DNA from: Rhodocyclales bacterium
GTDB lineage: Bacteria; Pseudomonadota; Gammaproteobacteria; Burkholderiales; Rhodocyclaceae
Direction of reading: 5' to 3'
NCBI GenBank assembly: GCA_016235165.1
Contig: JACRLX010000037.1
Coordinates: forward strand, 62,001-126,000
Length of the DNA: 64,000 nt
The translations under genes and the position numbers were made by a program. The notes below the pieces were generated by a model. That model searched no databases. It saw only the letters and a list, made by a program, of their open reading frames with translations, and was not told where the DNA came from. Positions 16,878 to 25,303 of the stretch are shown here, one piece after another. Each line of letters begins with the position of its first letter. Within the stretch, counting starts at the first letter, position 1.

Positions 16878-16889
16878 GTGGGGACGCCA
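16878..16889. repeat. attR core (12-bp direct repeat)
   Basis: GTGGGGACGCCA is identical to the last 12 nt of tRNA-Glu. It marks the right end of the element. The chromosome resumes directly with the tRNA operon terminator. Confidence 0.85.
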
Positions 16890-16901
16890 GCTAAAGGCAA
16901 T

Positions 16902-16937
16902 ACGCCCGATTCCGCAAGGAGTCGGGCGTTTTTTTTT
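16902..16937 (+). terminator. Original terminator of the tRNA operon
   Basis: ACGCCCGA and TCGGGCGT form an 8-bp stem followed by nine T residues, a textbook intrinsic terminator. It starts 13 bp after the attR core, so before insertion it lay right behind tRNA-Glu. The element now separates it from the tRNA by about 15.75 kb. Confidence 0.88.
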
Positions 16938-17014
16938 CCTGGCCGCGCCGGGTGGCGGGGCGGCATCCTCTGGGTCGTTAGAATTGCTCGATCCATCGTT
17001 CCCGACGACACGCC

Positions 17015-17461
17015 ATGGCCCGCATCAGGCTCCATTTTCTCGACCACCAGTTTTGCTACACGACCCAACTGGCAGTACGGATCACGGACATCAATGGCGC
17101 CCGGCACCTTGGCAACGATTCAATGATCTCGACGATTTCCGAGGCGCGGGCTCGCTTCCTGTTCGACTTCGGGGTCGAGGAAAGCGCCGACGAACAGATC
17201 ATCGTCACCGACCTGGCCACCACCTACCTCGCCGAAGTCTATGCCAGCAAGCTGGCCAACGACATCGCCAAACAGGAGAACGACGACGCGCTGGAGGCAG
17301 TCCGCAAGTCCGGCAAGAGCCAGATCCTGAGCCCGGTGCCGGCAGAGCGCGTCGAGTGGAAGAAGGTCATGGTCAAGACCCATCGCGAGATGGAAGCCAA
17401 GATCGGCCCCGGGCCGGTGCAGGACTTCTACAAGGAAACCGGCTTTGATCCGGCGAGGTGA
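17015..17461 (+). pseudogene. Chimeric ORF: hotdog thioesterase N-part fused to TRAP receptor (DctP) C-part
   Basis: A 148-aa open frame made of two unrelated halves. Residues 1 to about 75 read like a 4-hydroxybenzoyl-CoA-thioesterase-type hotdog protein (VRITDINGARHLGND, SEARARFLFDFGV, TTYLAEVY). From about residue 76 it reads like the C-terminal end of a TRAP-transporter periplasmic binding protein (ANDIAKQENDDALEAVRKSG, ERVEWKKVMVKTHREMEAKI, YKETGFDP). The hotdog fold is cut short and the receptor part has no signal peptide, so an in-frame deletion junction and a non-functional product are most likely. Confidence 0.65.
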
Positions 17462-17462
17462 C

Positions 17463-18320
17463 ATGAGCATGATCGACATCGACTACTTGCGTTCCTGGGT
17501 TGGCAAGACCGAGCAGGTCGACGACCTGATCGCGCCCTCGAAGGTGGCTGCGCTTGCCGCCACCCTGGACCGCGACGACCCCGCGCCGCGAACCGGCGAT
17601 GCGCTACCGCCGCCCTGGCACTGGACGCTGTGCCTGCCGGCGGCGCGCCAGTCGGCGATCGGTCCCGACGGCCACCCGGCGCGCGGCGGCTTCCTGCCGC
17701 CGGTGCCGCTACCACGCCGCATGTGGGCCGGCGGCCGGCTGAGCTTCCCGCAGCCGCTGCGCGTGGGCGAGGCGGTGCAGCGTCGCTCGCGGGTGATGTC
17801 GGTCGAGCACAAGAGCGGGCGCAGCGGCGAGCTGGTCTTCGTCCTGGTGCGCCACGAGTTCCACGGCGCGGCGGGACTGTGCGTCACCGAGGAGCATGAC
17901 ATTGTCTATCGCGACATGCCGGGCGCCGTGTCGCCAGTGCCGACTTATGCAAACTCGCCGACTGGAGCTCCCTGGGAGCGGACCATCGTTGCCGACGACG
18001 TGCTGCTGTTCCGCTATTCGGCGCTGAGCTTCAACGGCCACCGCATCCACTACGACCGGCGCTACGTCACCGAGGTCGAGGGCTATCCCGGTCTCATCGT
18101 GCACGGCCCCTTGATCGCCACGCTGCTGGTCGACCTGCTGCGGCGGAATTTGCCGGACGCGACCATCTCCGCCATTGAGTTCCGCGCCGTGAAGCCGGTG
18201 TTCGACATCGTAGCCTTCACGGTCTGCGGCCGGCCGGAAGCGGACGGCAAGACCGTCAAACTCTGGACTCGCGATGCCGAGGGCCACCTGACCATGGACA
18301 TGACTGCAAGCCTTGCCTGA
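17463..18320 (+). CDS. MaoC/HTD2-like dehydratase (mesaconyl-C4-CoA hydratase type)
   Basis: A 285-aa double-hotdog protein of the FAS1-like dehydratase family. The N-terminal half has PPPWHWTLCLPAARQSAIG and PRRMWAGGRLSFPQPLRVGE. The C-terminal half has the RYSALSFNGHRIHYDRRYVTEVEGYPGLIVHGPL motif of MaoC hydratases. It would add or remove water at an enoyl- or mesaconyl-CoA-type substrate. It starts 1 bp after the chimeric ORF and is followed by remnants of a CitE-type lyase, which suits a former CoA-thioester pathway cluster. Confidence 0.78.
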   Translation: MSMIDIDYLRSWVGKTEQVDDLIAPSKVAALAATLDRDDPAPRTGDALPPPWHWTLCLPAARQSAIGPDGHPARGGFLPPVPLPRRMWAGGRLSFPQPLRVGEAVQRRSRVMSVEHKSGRSGELVFVLVRHEFHGAAGLCVTEEHDIVYRDMPGAVSPVPTYANSPTGAPWERTIVADDVLLFRYSALSFNGHRIHYDRRYVTEVEGYPGLIVHGPLIATLLVDLLRRNLPDATISAIEFRAVKPVFDIVAFTVCGRPEADGKTVKLWTRDAEGHLTMDMTASLA

Positions 18321-18645
18321 AACGAGCCATCACGACATGAATATCGGGGCGGTGCGACGGCGGCCGAAATGTGCGCCATCATCGACACGATGCGGGGCAT
18401 GGAAGGCCTGCCGCAGGTCGGCGACCTGCTGCCCGCAGCCGCTGGTCGAATCGGCGCCGGGCTTCGAGCAGCGCCTGGCCCTGGACCATGCCAAGGGAGT
18501 ACAGCGTCTGGTCTTCGGCCATATCGGCAACTGGTGGATAGGCCGGTGGTGCAGCTCGTTGCGCAGAAGACTTGAAAATCGACCGACTCGACCACCTGGT
18601 ACTGACCGTCGCCGTGTCGCCGGCGCCGACTTTTGAAAGCCATCG
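18321..18645 (+). pseudogene. Gene fragments: CitE-like lyase and truncated VOC protein
   Basis: No intact gene. At 18433-18534 one frame reads LVESAPGFEQRLALDHAKG then VQRLVFGHI, which resembles the core of HpcH/CitE-family CoA lyases (LIES...GVQRLVFG) and then breaks. At 18572-18649 a TTG frame starts KIDRLDHLVLTVA, the normal start of a VOC/glyoxalase protein, and is cut after 14 residues exactly where a copy of the 24-bp dispersed repeat begins. The frame ends in an ATGA overlap with the MFS gene. Confidence 0.55.
18611..18634 (+). repeat. Dispersed 24-bp repeat, copy 1
   Basis: Matches the consensus built on GTGCCGCCAGCGCCGACTTT with three differences over 24 bp. It sits at the truncation point of the VOC fragment. 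Other copies are at 25970-25993, 28939-28962 and 43832-43855. Confidence 0.55.
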
Positions 18646-19845
18646 ATGAGCGAAACCGTTACCCCCCTGATCAAGCGTAATGTCGGCCTGCTGGCTGGCT
18701 GCCAGGCGCTGCTGCTGTGCAATGCCGTGACCCTGATCGCGGTCAATGGCCTGGCCGGCGCCAGGCTGGCGCCGACACCGACCCTGGCGACGCTGACCGT
18801 TACCGGCTATGTCATCGGCACCGCGCTGATGACCCTGCCGGCTTCCTGGTTCATGAAGCATTACGGCCGCCGCGCCGGCTTCATTGCCGGCGCGCTGCTG
18901 GGAATACTTGGGGGCATCACCTGCGCCACGGCGGTGAGCATCGGCAGTTTCTGGCTGCTCTGCCTGGGCACGCTGTGCGCCGGCACCTACAACGCCTTCG
19001 GCCTGCAATACCGCTTTGCCGCCGCCGACATGGCGCCAGCCGACTGGAAGCCGAAGGCCATTTCCTGGACCCTGGCCGGCGGCATTCTCGGTGGTTTCGT
19101 CGGTCCCTGGGCCGGCAAGATTACGCGCGACGTGTGGCAAGTCGAGTTCGCTGCCACCTATGCCTCGCTGTCCGTGTTCGCCGTGGTTGCGCTGCTGATC
19201 GCCAGCCGCCTGCGCGTGCCGGAGATGGCCGACGCCGGGCAGCAGGGCTCGGGCCGGCCGCTGGCCGAGATCGCGCGCCAGCCCACCGTCATCGTTGCCG
19301 TGCTGGCCGCCGCGCTGGGCTACGGCACCATGAATTTGCTGATGGCGGCGACGCCGCTGGCGATGGACATCTGCGGCCTGCCGTTTTCCGACGCGGCCTT
19401 CGTCCTGCAATGGCATGTGCTGGGCATGTACGGGCCGTCCTTCTTCACCGGCAGCCTGATCAAGCGCGTCGGCGTGCTCAACGTCCTCGCTGCCGGCGTG
19501 GTGCTGATGCTGGCCTGCATTGCGCTGGCGCTCTCGGGCGTGACCCTGATGCATTTCTGGTGGGCGCTGTTCCTGCTCGGTGTCGGCTGGAATTTCCTCT
19601 ACATCGGCGGCACCACGCTGCTGACCGAAACCTACCGGCCCGCCGAGCGCGCCAAGGTGCAGGGCAGCAACGACTTCCTGGTGTTCGGCGTGCAGGCCGT
19701 GTCCTCGCTCTCCGCCGGCGCGCTGGTGCTGGGCGGCGGCTGGCATACCTTGAACCTGTACGCGATTCCGGCGGTGCTGGTAATCGCCATCGCCGTCGCT
19801 GCCCTGACGCTGCACCGGCGACGCCTTGCCGTCGGGGTTTCCTGA
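18646..19845 (+). CDS. MFS transporter
   Basis: A 399-aa membrane protein with about 12 hydrophobic helices and the MFS loop signature WFMKHYGRRAGF between helices 2 and 3. Family members exchange small molecules across the inner membrane using the proton gradient; the substrate cannot be read from the sequence. It starts in an ATGA overlap with the truncated VOC frame and is followed by the broken Old Yellow Enzyme gene. Confidence 0.85.
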   Translation: MSETVTPLIKRNVGLLAGCQALLLCNAVTLIAVNGLAGARLAPTPTLATLTVTGYVIGTALMTLPASWFMKHYGRRAGFIAGALLGILGGITCATAVSIGSFWLLCLGTLCAGTYNAFGLQYRFAAADMAPADWKPKAISWTLAGGILGGFVGPWAGKITRDVWQVEFAATYASLSVFAVVALLIASRLRVPEMADAGQQGSGRPLAEIARQPTVIVAVLAAALGYGTMNLLMAATPLAMDICGLPFSDAAFVLQWHVLGMYGPSFFTGSLIKRVGVLNVLAAGVVLMLACIALALSGVTLMHFWWALFLLGVGWNFLYIGGTTLLTETYRPAERAKVQGSNDFLVFGVQAVSSLSAGALVLGGGWHTLNLYAIPAVLVIAIAVAALTLHRRRLAVGVS

Positions 19846-19858
19846 TCCGCAACCGCCC

Positions 19859-20198
19859 ATGTCGCACTTGTTTTCGCCTTTCAGGATCGGCCGCGTCGAT
19901 CTGCCCAAAGCATCGTCATCGCACCGATGTGCCAGTACTCCGCCGTCGATGGCGATGCCGCCGAGAGGCACCTGATGCATTACGGCAAGCTGGCGCTCCC
20001 GGGTGCCGGCATGCCGACCATCGCCTCGGGCCAGGCCGACCTGGTCGCCCTGGCGCGCGGCATCCTCTACGACCCGCAAGGCCCTGGCGCGCGGCGGCGG
20101 AACTGGGCGCCACGGTGAGCGCACCGCCGCAGTACTGGCGCTGCCTGCCGCGCGAACACGCCGATCTGTTCGGCGAGATACGGACCGCGCAGCGCTGA
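19859..20198 (+). pseudogene. Old Yellow Enzyme (NADH:flavin oxidoreductase) remnant
   Basis: The start MSHLFSPFRIGRVDLPK and APMCQYSAVDGDA, HLMHYGKLA match the N-terminus of YqjM/XenA-type enzymes, but a frameshift lies between RVDLPK and IVIAPM. A large internal deletion joins this directly to the C-terminal region (ASGQADLVALARGILYDP, ELGATVSAPPQYWRC). About 340 bp remain of a gene of roughly 1.1 kb. It is not functional. Confidence 0.8.
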
Positions 20199-20221
20199 GG
20201 CGGAACCGGTGCCCGACCGGT

Positions 20222-21034
20222 TCAGCTCGACATCAGCACCGGCACGGTCATGTGCTGCAGGATGTAGCGCGTGCCCGCGCCGCGGTTGAGGAAGGGGAAA
20301 CCGATGTGGCCGTGCGCCCCCATGACAAGCAGGTCGGCACTGCGGTCGCTGACGCGGTTCAGCAGCAGGTCCATGATGCCGAAGTCCTCGACCACCAGCA
20401 CCTCGGCCCTGGCCTTGACGCCGTGATCGGCCAGGTGACGCACCACGCCGGCACAGGAGGCGTCGGCATCCTCGTGGCGCGCGGCGAAAGACATCACCCA
20501 GGCTTCCTCGACGTCGCCGAGCAGCGGCAGGGCATCGTTGAGGGCGTGGGCCGCTTCGCGCGCATCGTTCCAGGCGATCATCGGCCGCCTGCCGACGGCC
20601 GGGAAGTCGCCGGCATAAGGCAGCACCAGCACCGGGCGGCCGCCATCGACGATCACATCCATGACGAAATCCTCGGGCAGCAGGCTGCCGGCGGCCGTAT
20701 CGCGCTGGCCGAGCACCACCAGGTCGAAGTGGCGCGCCAGGTTGGTCACGCCACGCAGGACTTCGGCGTCGCTGCCGCGATTGATGTCCACCCACTCGGC
20801 GCCGGGCAGTCCGGCGCTGGCTTTCTCGAACGCGGCCTTGCTGGCCTCGCGTGCCGCTGCATATTCGGCGCTGGGCCAGGTGGCGACTACGCCGACGCGC
20901 TGCGCGGCGGCACGCTGGCCGAAGACACCCGTCAGGCGGGCACCGTGGCTGCGCGCCAGGGAGGCGGCGAGTTCGAGGCGGGCTGCCGCGCGTTCACCGG
21001 CATCGAGATGGACCATCAGGTTCTTGAGCGACAT
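20222..21034 (-). CDS. Universal stress protein, tandem Usp domains
   Basis: A 270-aa protein with two Usp domains (about 1-140 and 150-270). The second has the ATP-binding motif GAHGHIGFPFLNRGAGTR. The start MSLKNLMVHLDAGERAAARL is typical, with CGGAG upstream, so I reject the longer in-frame extension. Tandem Usp proteins are cytoplasmic stress proteins that bind nucleotides. It is followed upstream by the hybrid kinase on the same strand with a 134-bp gap. Confidence 0.9.
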   Translation of the reverse strand: MSLKNLMVHLDAGERAAARLELAASLARSHGARLTGVFGQRAAAQRVGVVATWPSAEYAAAREASKAAFEKASAGLPGAEWVDINRGSDAEVLRGVTNLARHFDLVVLGQRDTAAGSLLPEDFVMDVIVDGGRPVLVLPYAGDFPAVGRRPMIAWNDAREAAHALNDALPLLGDVEEAWVMSFAARHEDADASCAGVVRHLADHGVKARAEVLVVEDFGIMDLLLNRVSDRSADLLVMGAHGHIGFPFLNRGAGTRYILQHMTVPVLMSS

Positions 21035-21168
21035 GCTGAACTCCGTTGCGTAAGGACAATTCGACAGACCGGAAGTATAGGCCTGCCAGCCGGGCCCGGT
21101 CCGCGTCGCTTGCGCCGGAAGCCGTGTTTGCCCTGGCTCGACGCCGGCGTTTCCGGTCTCGCCGGAAC

Positions 21169-23865
21169 TTACCGCGTCGGCCTCGTGGTCCGCAGCCAGG
21201 CCAGCAGGCTGCGATGGAAAATCTCCGGCGTCACCGGCTTGCCGATGTGGTCGTTCATGCCGGCGCGCAAGCAGTCTTCCTTGTCGTCGTCGAAGGCATT
21301 CGCGGTCATGGCAATGACCGGGATTGTCGCCCCGGCCGCCGTGGTGCGTATCGCGCGCGTGGCGTCGAGGCCATTCATGAGCGGCATCTGCACATCCATC
21401 AACGCCACCGAGCAGTCGCCACGGCTTGCCAGGGCGACGGCCTCGGCGCCGTTCTCCGCCAAGATCGGTACCAGGCCGGCGCTTTCGACCAGGAAGGCCG
21501 CGACTTCCCGGCTCAGCGGCTCGTCCTCGGCGACGAGGACGCGATGTCCGGCGAACTCCAGTTGTAGCGCCCGCAAGGGGTCTTCGTCGCTTTCGCATGG
21601 TGACTCCGGTTCGACCTGCCGCCGGCCGAGGCGCGCGGTGGCCCAGAAGCGGCTGCCCTCGCCGGGCGTGCTGCTGAGGCCGACATCGCCGCCCATCAAT
21701 TGCGCGATGCGCTTCGAAATGATCAGGCCGAGTCCGGTACCACCGTATTTGCGGGTGGTCGAATCGTCGGCCTGGCTGAAGGCCCGGAACAGGCGGTCCT
21801 GCTGCTCCGGAGCGATGCCGATGCCCTGATCGCTGACTTCCAGTCGCAGCAGCAGCGAGTCGGCATCCTGTTCCACGGCCGAAGCCTGCGCCACGATGCG
21901 CCCGTGATCGGAGAATTTGATGGCATTGCTGATGAAGTTGAGCAGAATCTGGCGCAGGCGCATGGCGTCGCCGCTGACTTGGCGCGGCAAGGCCGGATCG
22001 AACTCGACGGCGAGGGCCAGGCCCTTGGCCTGGGCAGCCGATTCCTGCAAGGCGACGGTGTCTTCCACCAATGCCGGCAGGTCGAAGTCCCGATGCTCAA
22101 GTTGCAGGCGCTCGGCCTCGATTTTCGACAAGTCGAGGATGTCGTTGATGACCTCCATCAGATGCCGCGAGGCACCCAGGCTCTTGCGCAACTGTTCGGC
22201 CTGGATCGGATCGGTGGCGCGCCGCATGGCCAGGTTGGTCATGCCCATGATGCCGTTCATCGGCGTGCGCAGTTCGTGGCTCATGTTGGCGAGGAACACG
22301 CTCTTGGCGCGGTTGGCTGCTTCCGCGATGTCGCGCGCGGCGGCCAGTTCCGCGGTGCGCGAACGGACCAGGTCTTCGAGGTGGTCGCGATACTGCGCCA
22401 GTTCCAGTTCCGCCTGCTTGCGGTTCGTGATGTCGGTATGCGTTCCTATCATCCGGCAGGGCTCGCCCGCGGCGTCGCGGCTCACCACCATGCCGCGATC
22501 GAGAATCCACTTGTAGCCACCATCCTTGCAACGCATGCGGTGCTCGTTGATGTACTCTGTACTGCGCCCCTTGAGATAGCTGTCCACACTGGCCAGCGTG
22601 GCGGCCAAGTCGTCGGGATGCACCCGCTGGCGCCATTCGTCGAGACCATCGCCGAGCTCGCCCTCCTGATAGCCCAGCATCTCTTTCCAGGCGCGGCTGA
22701 AGTGAACCTTGCCCCGGCCGATGTCCCAGTCCCACATGCCTTCGCCCGACCCCTCGATGGCAAATTTCCAGCGGAACTCGCTTTCGCGCAATTGATCTTC
22801 GCGTTGGCGCAGTTCGCGGGTTGCCCTGTCGGTGATCCGTGCGGCCCGGTCGCCGGTGTTCACGGTCGACAGCATCAGGGCGCAGAGCAGCGCGCTGAGC
22901 GCGGCGCCGCCGAGCAGCGCGCTCCAGGCCGGCAGGTAGTCGATAGCCGCCGCCGTCTTGTCGCGCTCGAACTGGATCAGCCAGCGTCGGCCCTGCACGA
23001 TGACATCGCGCTGCTGCTGCGTGGCCGAGTTGCCGGCATGGGGCGAGGTCGCGCCTCTGGCGAACAGCAACTGGTCCGGGCTCGCTTCGGCACCGTCATG
23101 GATGCGCATGGCGAGTTCGGCGCCGTCGTGGCGGCCATGGCTGTTGAGGATAGGGCGTATCAGCTCGGCCAGCCGATAGGGGCTGCTGGTCCAGCCGATC
23201 AGGGCGGCACGCCGCTGCACGATGGTATCCAGGGGCGCGGACTGGCGATAGACCGGAACGTACATGATCACGCCGGGCGCGTTGTCTTCGGCTTCCTGAA
23301 TCAGGCGAAGTTTTCCGGACAGCGTCGGGTGCCCGGTGTCGCGCGCAAGCTCCATGGCGGCACGGCGCACCGGTTCGGACAGGGGGTCGTAACCCAGCGC
23401 CCGCAGATTGTTGCCGCTGCGCGGTTCGATGTACTGGACGGGAGCATGGATCAGGCGCAGGCCCGCCGGATGTACCCGGTAGTCGTGCGCGCCGTCACTT
23501 CTGGCGCGAGCCTCATGGGACTTCAATCCACTGGTGGTAACCAGCGGACTGAAGGCGACGCCATGCATTCCAGGGGCCATGACATCCATTTTCATGGCCT
23601 CGGCAAAGGAGCGCCATTCGGCGGGAGTGACATGGTCCGAGGCCGCGATCAGGGCCGCGCCGCCACGCAGGATCAGCGAGTGGGCGCTCAGTCTTTCCTC
23701 GATGTGCAGTGTCAGTTCGTCGGCGATGGCGGCGAAATCCTGGGCGGCGTGGCGCTCGATGTCTTCCTTGATGCGCTGGCTGGCGATCAGGCTCAGGATC
23801 AGGCCGAGAGTGAGTACCACCCAGGCCGGCAGCTTGCGCGCGAAGACGGGATTCATGATCGACAA
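21169..23865 (-). CDS. Hybrid sensor histidine kinase (CHASE-PAS-HK-REC)
   Basis: An inner-membrane sensor of about 898 aa. The N-terminal helix ([18 protein letters not shown]) and a second helix near residue 315 flank a periplasmic CHASE domain. A PAS/PAC module follows (about 365-485: [28 protein letters not shown]). Next come the HisKA domain with [18 protein letters not shown] (His530), a HATPase with [11 protein letters not shown] and [13 protein letters not shown], and a receiver with [11 protein letters not shown] (Asp824). Numbering is from TTG 23865; ATG 23856 is an equally likely start. No output domain or paired regulator is adjacent. Confidence 0.92.
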   Translation of the reverse strand: MSIMNPVFARKLPAWVVLTLGLILSLIASQRIKEDIERHAAQDFAAIADELTLHIEERLSAHSLILRGGAALIAASDHVTPAEWRSFAEAMKMDVMAPGMHGVAFSPLVTTSGLKSHEARARSDGAHDYRVHPAGLRLIHAPVQYIEPRSGNNLRALGYDPLSEPVRRAAMELARDTGHPTLSGKLRLIQEAEDNAPGVIMYVPVYRQSAPLDTIVQRRAALIGWTSSPYRLAELIRPILNSHGRHDGAELAMRIHDGAEASPDQLLFARGATSPHAGNSATQQQRDVIVQGRRWLIQFERDKTAAAIDYLPAWSALLGGAALSALLCALMLSTVNTGDRAARITDRATRELRQREDQLRESEFRWKFAIEGSGEGMWDWDIGRGKVHFSRAWKEMLGYQEGELGDGLDEWRQRVHPDDLAATLASVDSYLKGRSTEYINEHRMRCKDGGYKWILDRGMVVSRDAAGEPCRMIGTHTDITNRKQAELELAQYRDHLEDLVRSRTAELAAARDIAEAANRAKSVFLANMSHELRTPMNGIMGMTNLAMRRATDPIQAEQLRKSLGASRHLMEVINDILDLSKIEAERLQLEHRDFDLPALVEDTVALQESAAQAKGLALAVEFDPALPRQVSGDAMRLRQILLNFISNAIKFSDHGRIVAQASAVEQDADSLLLRLEVSDQGIGIAPEQQDRLFRAFSQADDSTTRKYGGTGLGLIISKRIAQLMGGDVGLSSTPGEGSRFWATARLGRRQVEPESPCESDEDPLRALQLEFAGHRVLVAEDEPLSREVAAFLVESAGLVPILAENGAEAVALASRGDCSVALMDVQMPLMNGLDATRAIRTTAAGATIPVIAMTANAFDDDKEDCLRAGMNDHIGKPVTPEIFHRSLLAWLRTTRPTR

Positions 23866-23993
23866 CCACTGTTGGCGCAGGTGGTCGCCATGGCGGCGCG
23901 ACGGTTAGGATCGGTGCGGAACAATGACATTGGCGGAGCCTGATGGAGTCGAGACCGCCATCAGTTGACCCATGTCAGTGCCCGACGGCAAGG

Positions 23994-24545
23994 CTAGGAT
24001 AGCCGATTTGATTCCAGATGACTACGCCGGACTTCGATCGCGACCACGCTTTCGTAGTCGAAACTCAGGGCCATCCATTTCCTGGAAGGCAGGTCGCGCG
24101 CCATGCCGAGCACCACCTTCATGACGCCGGCGTGGGTCACCAGCGCCGCCTGCGCGATGTCCTGCAGCGCAAGCTCCGCGACGAAGTTCCGCACCCGGTG
24201 TTGCAGGGCGCCGGCCGATTCGCCGCCGGGCGGCGTGTAGCCCAGCGGATCGGCGGCCCAGCCGTCCAGGGCTTCGCGCTGTATCCCTTGCCATGGCAGC
24301 ATTTCCCAGGCACCGAAATGCATTTCCCGCAGCCGCTCGTCATCGACCGGCGTCGGGTGGAGCAGGGCGGCGAGTTGGCGACAGCGCCGCAGGGGACTGC
24401 TGAACACCGGCACGGCCGGCGGCAGTTGCGGCCGGATGCGGTTGGCGGCGGCGACGACGTCGCCGGCCAGGGCCAGGTCGCTGGCGCCGTAGCAGATGCC
24501 TGGTTCCACCAGGGGAGCAGGATGGCGAATCAGGAAAAGCTGCAC
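23994..24545 (-). CDS. cobC: Histidine phosphatase, alpha-ribazole phosphatase-like
   Basis: A 183-aa phosphoglycerate-mutase-fold protein with the catalytic LIRHPAP motif near the start, [12 protein letters not shown] and the second histidine in [13 protein letters not shown]. The GTG start at 24545 lies inside the end of cobS (16-nt overlap), so the two are coupled. In cobalamin synthesis CobC removes the 5'-phosphate of alpha-ribazole. The RHP in place of the usual RHG is a small deviation seen in this subfamily. Confidence 0.8.
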   Translation of the reverse strand: MQLFLIRHPAPLVEPGICYGASDLALAGDVVAAANRIRPQLPPAVPVFSSPLRRCRQLAALLHPTPVDDERLREMHFGAWEMLPWQGIQREALDGWAADPLGYTPPGGESAGALQHRVRNFVAELALQDIAQAALVTHAGVMKVVLGMARDLPSRKWMALSFDYESVVAIEVRRSHLESNRLS

Positions 24546-25303
24546 AGCATGCCCAGGTAGAAGGCCAGCTCGGCGAGCTGCTGCGTGGCGCCAAGGCAAT
24601 CGCCGGTGTAGCCGCCGAGGCGACGCCGAAAGTAGCGCGCGGCCAGCAGCGTGGTCAGCGCGACCGCGCCCAGGGCCGGCAGAACGTCGGCCCAAGGCAG
24701 CAGGAGGCAGGGCGCCAGTCCGCAGGCAGCGGCGATACCCAGCTCCCCCGGCGACATGGCCTGCGCCAGCGGCCGTGATTTGGCGCTGTCGTCGCTGTCG
24801 TCGCGCGCGTACTCCAGGAAAAATATCAGCACGGTCGCCGCCAGGCGCGAGGCCGCATGGCCGGCCAGCAGCGCCAGCGCCAGGAAGGGCGGCCCGAAGG
24901 CGCCATCGAGCTCGACCAGCGCCAGCCACTTGGCCGACAGCAGCAGGACCAGGCCGATCACGGCGTAACTGCCGACGCGCGAATCCTTCATGATCGCCAG
25001 CACCCGCGCCTTGTCCCAACCGCCGCCGAAGCCGTCGCAGGCATCGGCGAAGCCGTCTTCATGAAAGCCGCCGGTGACCAGCACCGTCGCCGCCATGCCC
25101 AGCAACACCGCAATGCCGATCGGCAGCACCAGCACCGCCAGCTCGGTCACTGCCGCGCCGAGGATACCGACCACGATGCCGACCAGCGGGAAGTAGCGCG
25201 CGGCGTGGTGCAGCTGCTCCGCCGAATGCCCGACCCAGGCCGGTACCGGCAGCCGGGTGAAGAAGCGCAGCGCGGCGAAGAAGTACTCGAGCTGCCGTTT
25301 CAT
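24530..25303 (-). CDS. cobS: Adenosylcobinamide-GDP ribazoletransferase
   Basis: A 257-aa inner-membrane enzyme that joins adenosylcobinamide-GDP and alpha-ribazole to form adenosylcobalamin. Characteristic motifs are [30 protein letters not shown] and the conserved [18 protein letters not shown]. Several hydrophobic helices follow. The start overlaps the cobT stop by 4 nt (25300-25303). Confidence 0.93.
   Translation of the reverse strand: MKRQLEYFFAALRFFTRLPVPAWVGHSAEQLHHAARYFPLVGIVVGILGAAVTELAVLVLPIGIAVLLGMAATVLVTGGFHEDGFADACDGFGGGWDKARVLAIMKDSRVGSYAVIGLVLLLSAKWLALVELDGAFGPPFLALALLAGHAASRLAATVLIFFLEYARDDSDDSAKSRPLAQAMSPGELGIAAACGLAPCLLLPWADVLPALGAVALTTLLAARYFRRRLGGYTGDCLGATQQLAELAFYLGMLCSFS

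Larger units (their letters stand above)
1125..16889. mobile_element. Integrated satellite-like podovirus element (~15.75 kb)
   Basis: The element is bounded by the 12-bp direct repeat GTGGGGACGCCA (left copy is the tRNA-Glu 3' end, right copy 16878-16889). Just inside the left end is a large serine recombinase. It is followed by an AlpA-like gene, a primase-helicase, iterons, small overlapping genes, a Bbp16-like cement protein and four internal-virion-protein genes; three small minus-strand genes lie near the right end. All frames are open, and start/stop overlaps are common, so it does not look heavily decayed. I could not find terminase, portal, major capsid, tail or lysis genes, which argues for a helper-dependent satellite or a remnant that lost its head and tail block cleanly. 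Confidence 0.85.

Noticed and set aside
16774-17448. 224-codon plus-strand frame across attR and the terminator
   Set aside because: It reads through a strong intrinsic terminator and overlaps the chimeric frame out of phase.
18379-20124. 581-codon minus-strand frame opposite the MFS gene
   Set aside because: High-GC shadow of a real plus-strand gene, with low-complexity Gln/Gly/Arg composition and no domain.
23713-23736. Further copy of the 24-bp repeat inside the histidine kinase gene
   Set aside because: Only a GC-rich partial match (GTCGGCGATGGCGGCG); both ends of the motif differ.
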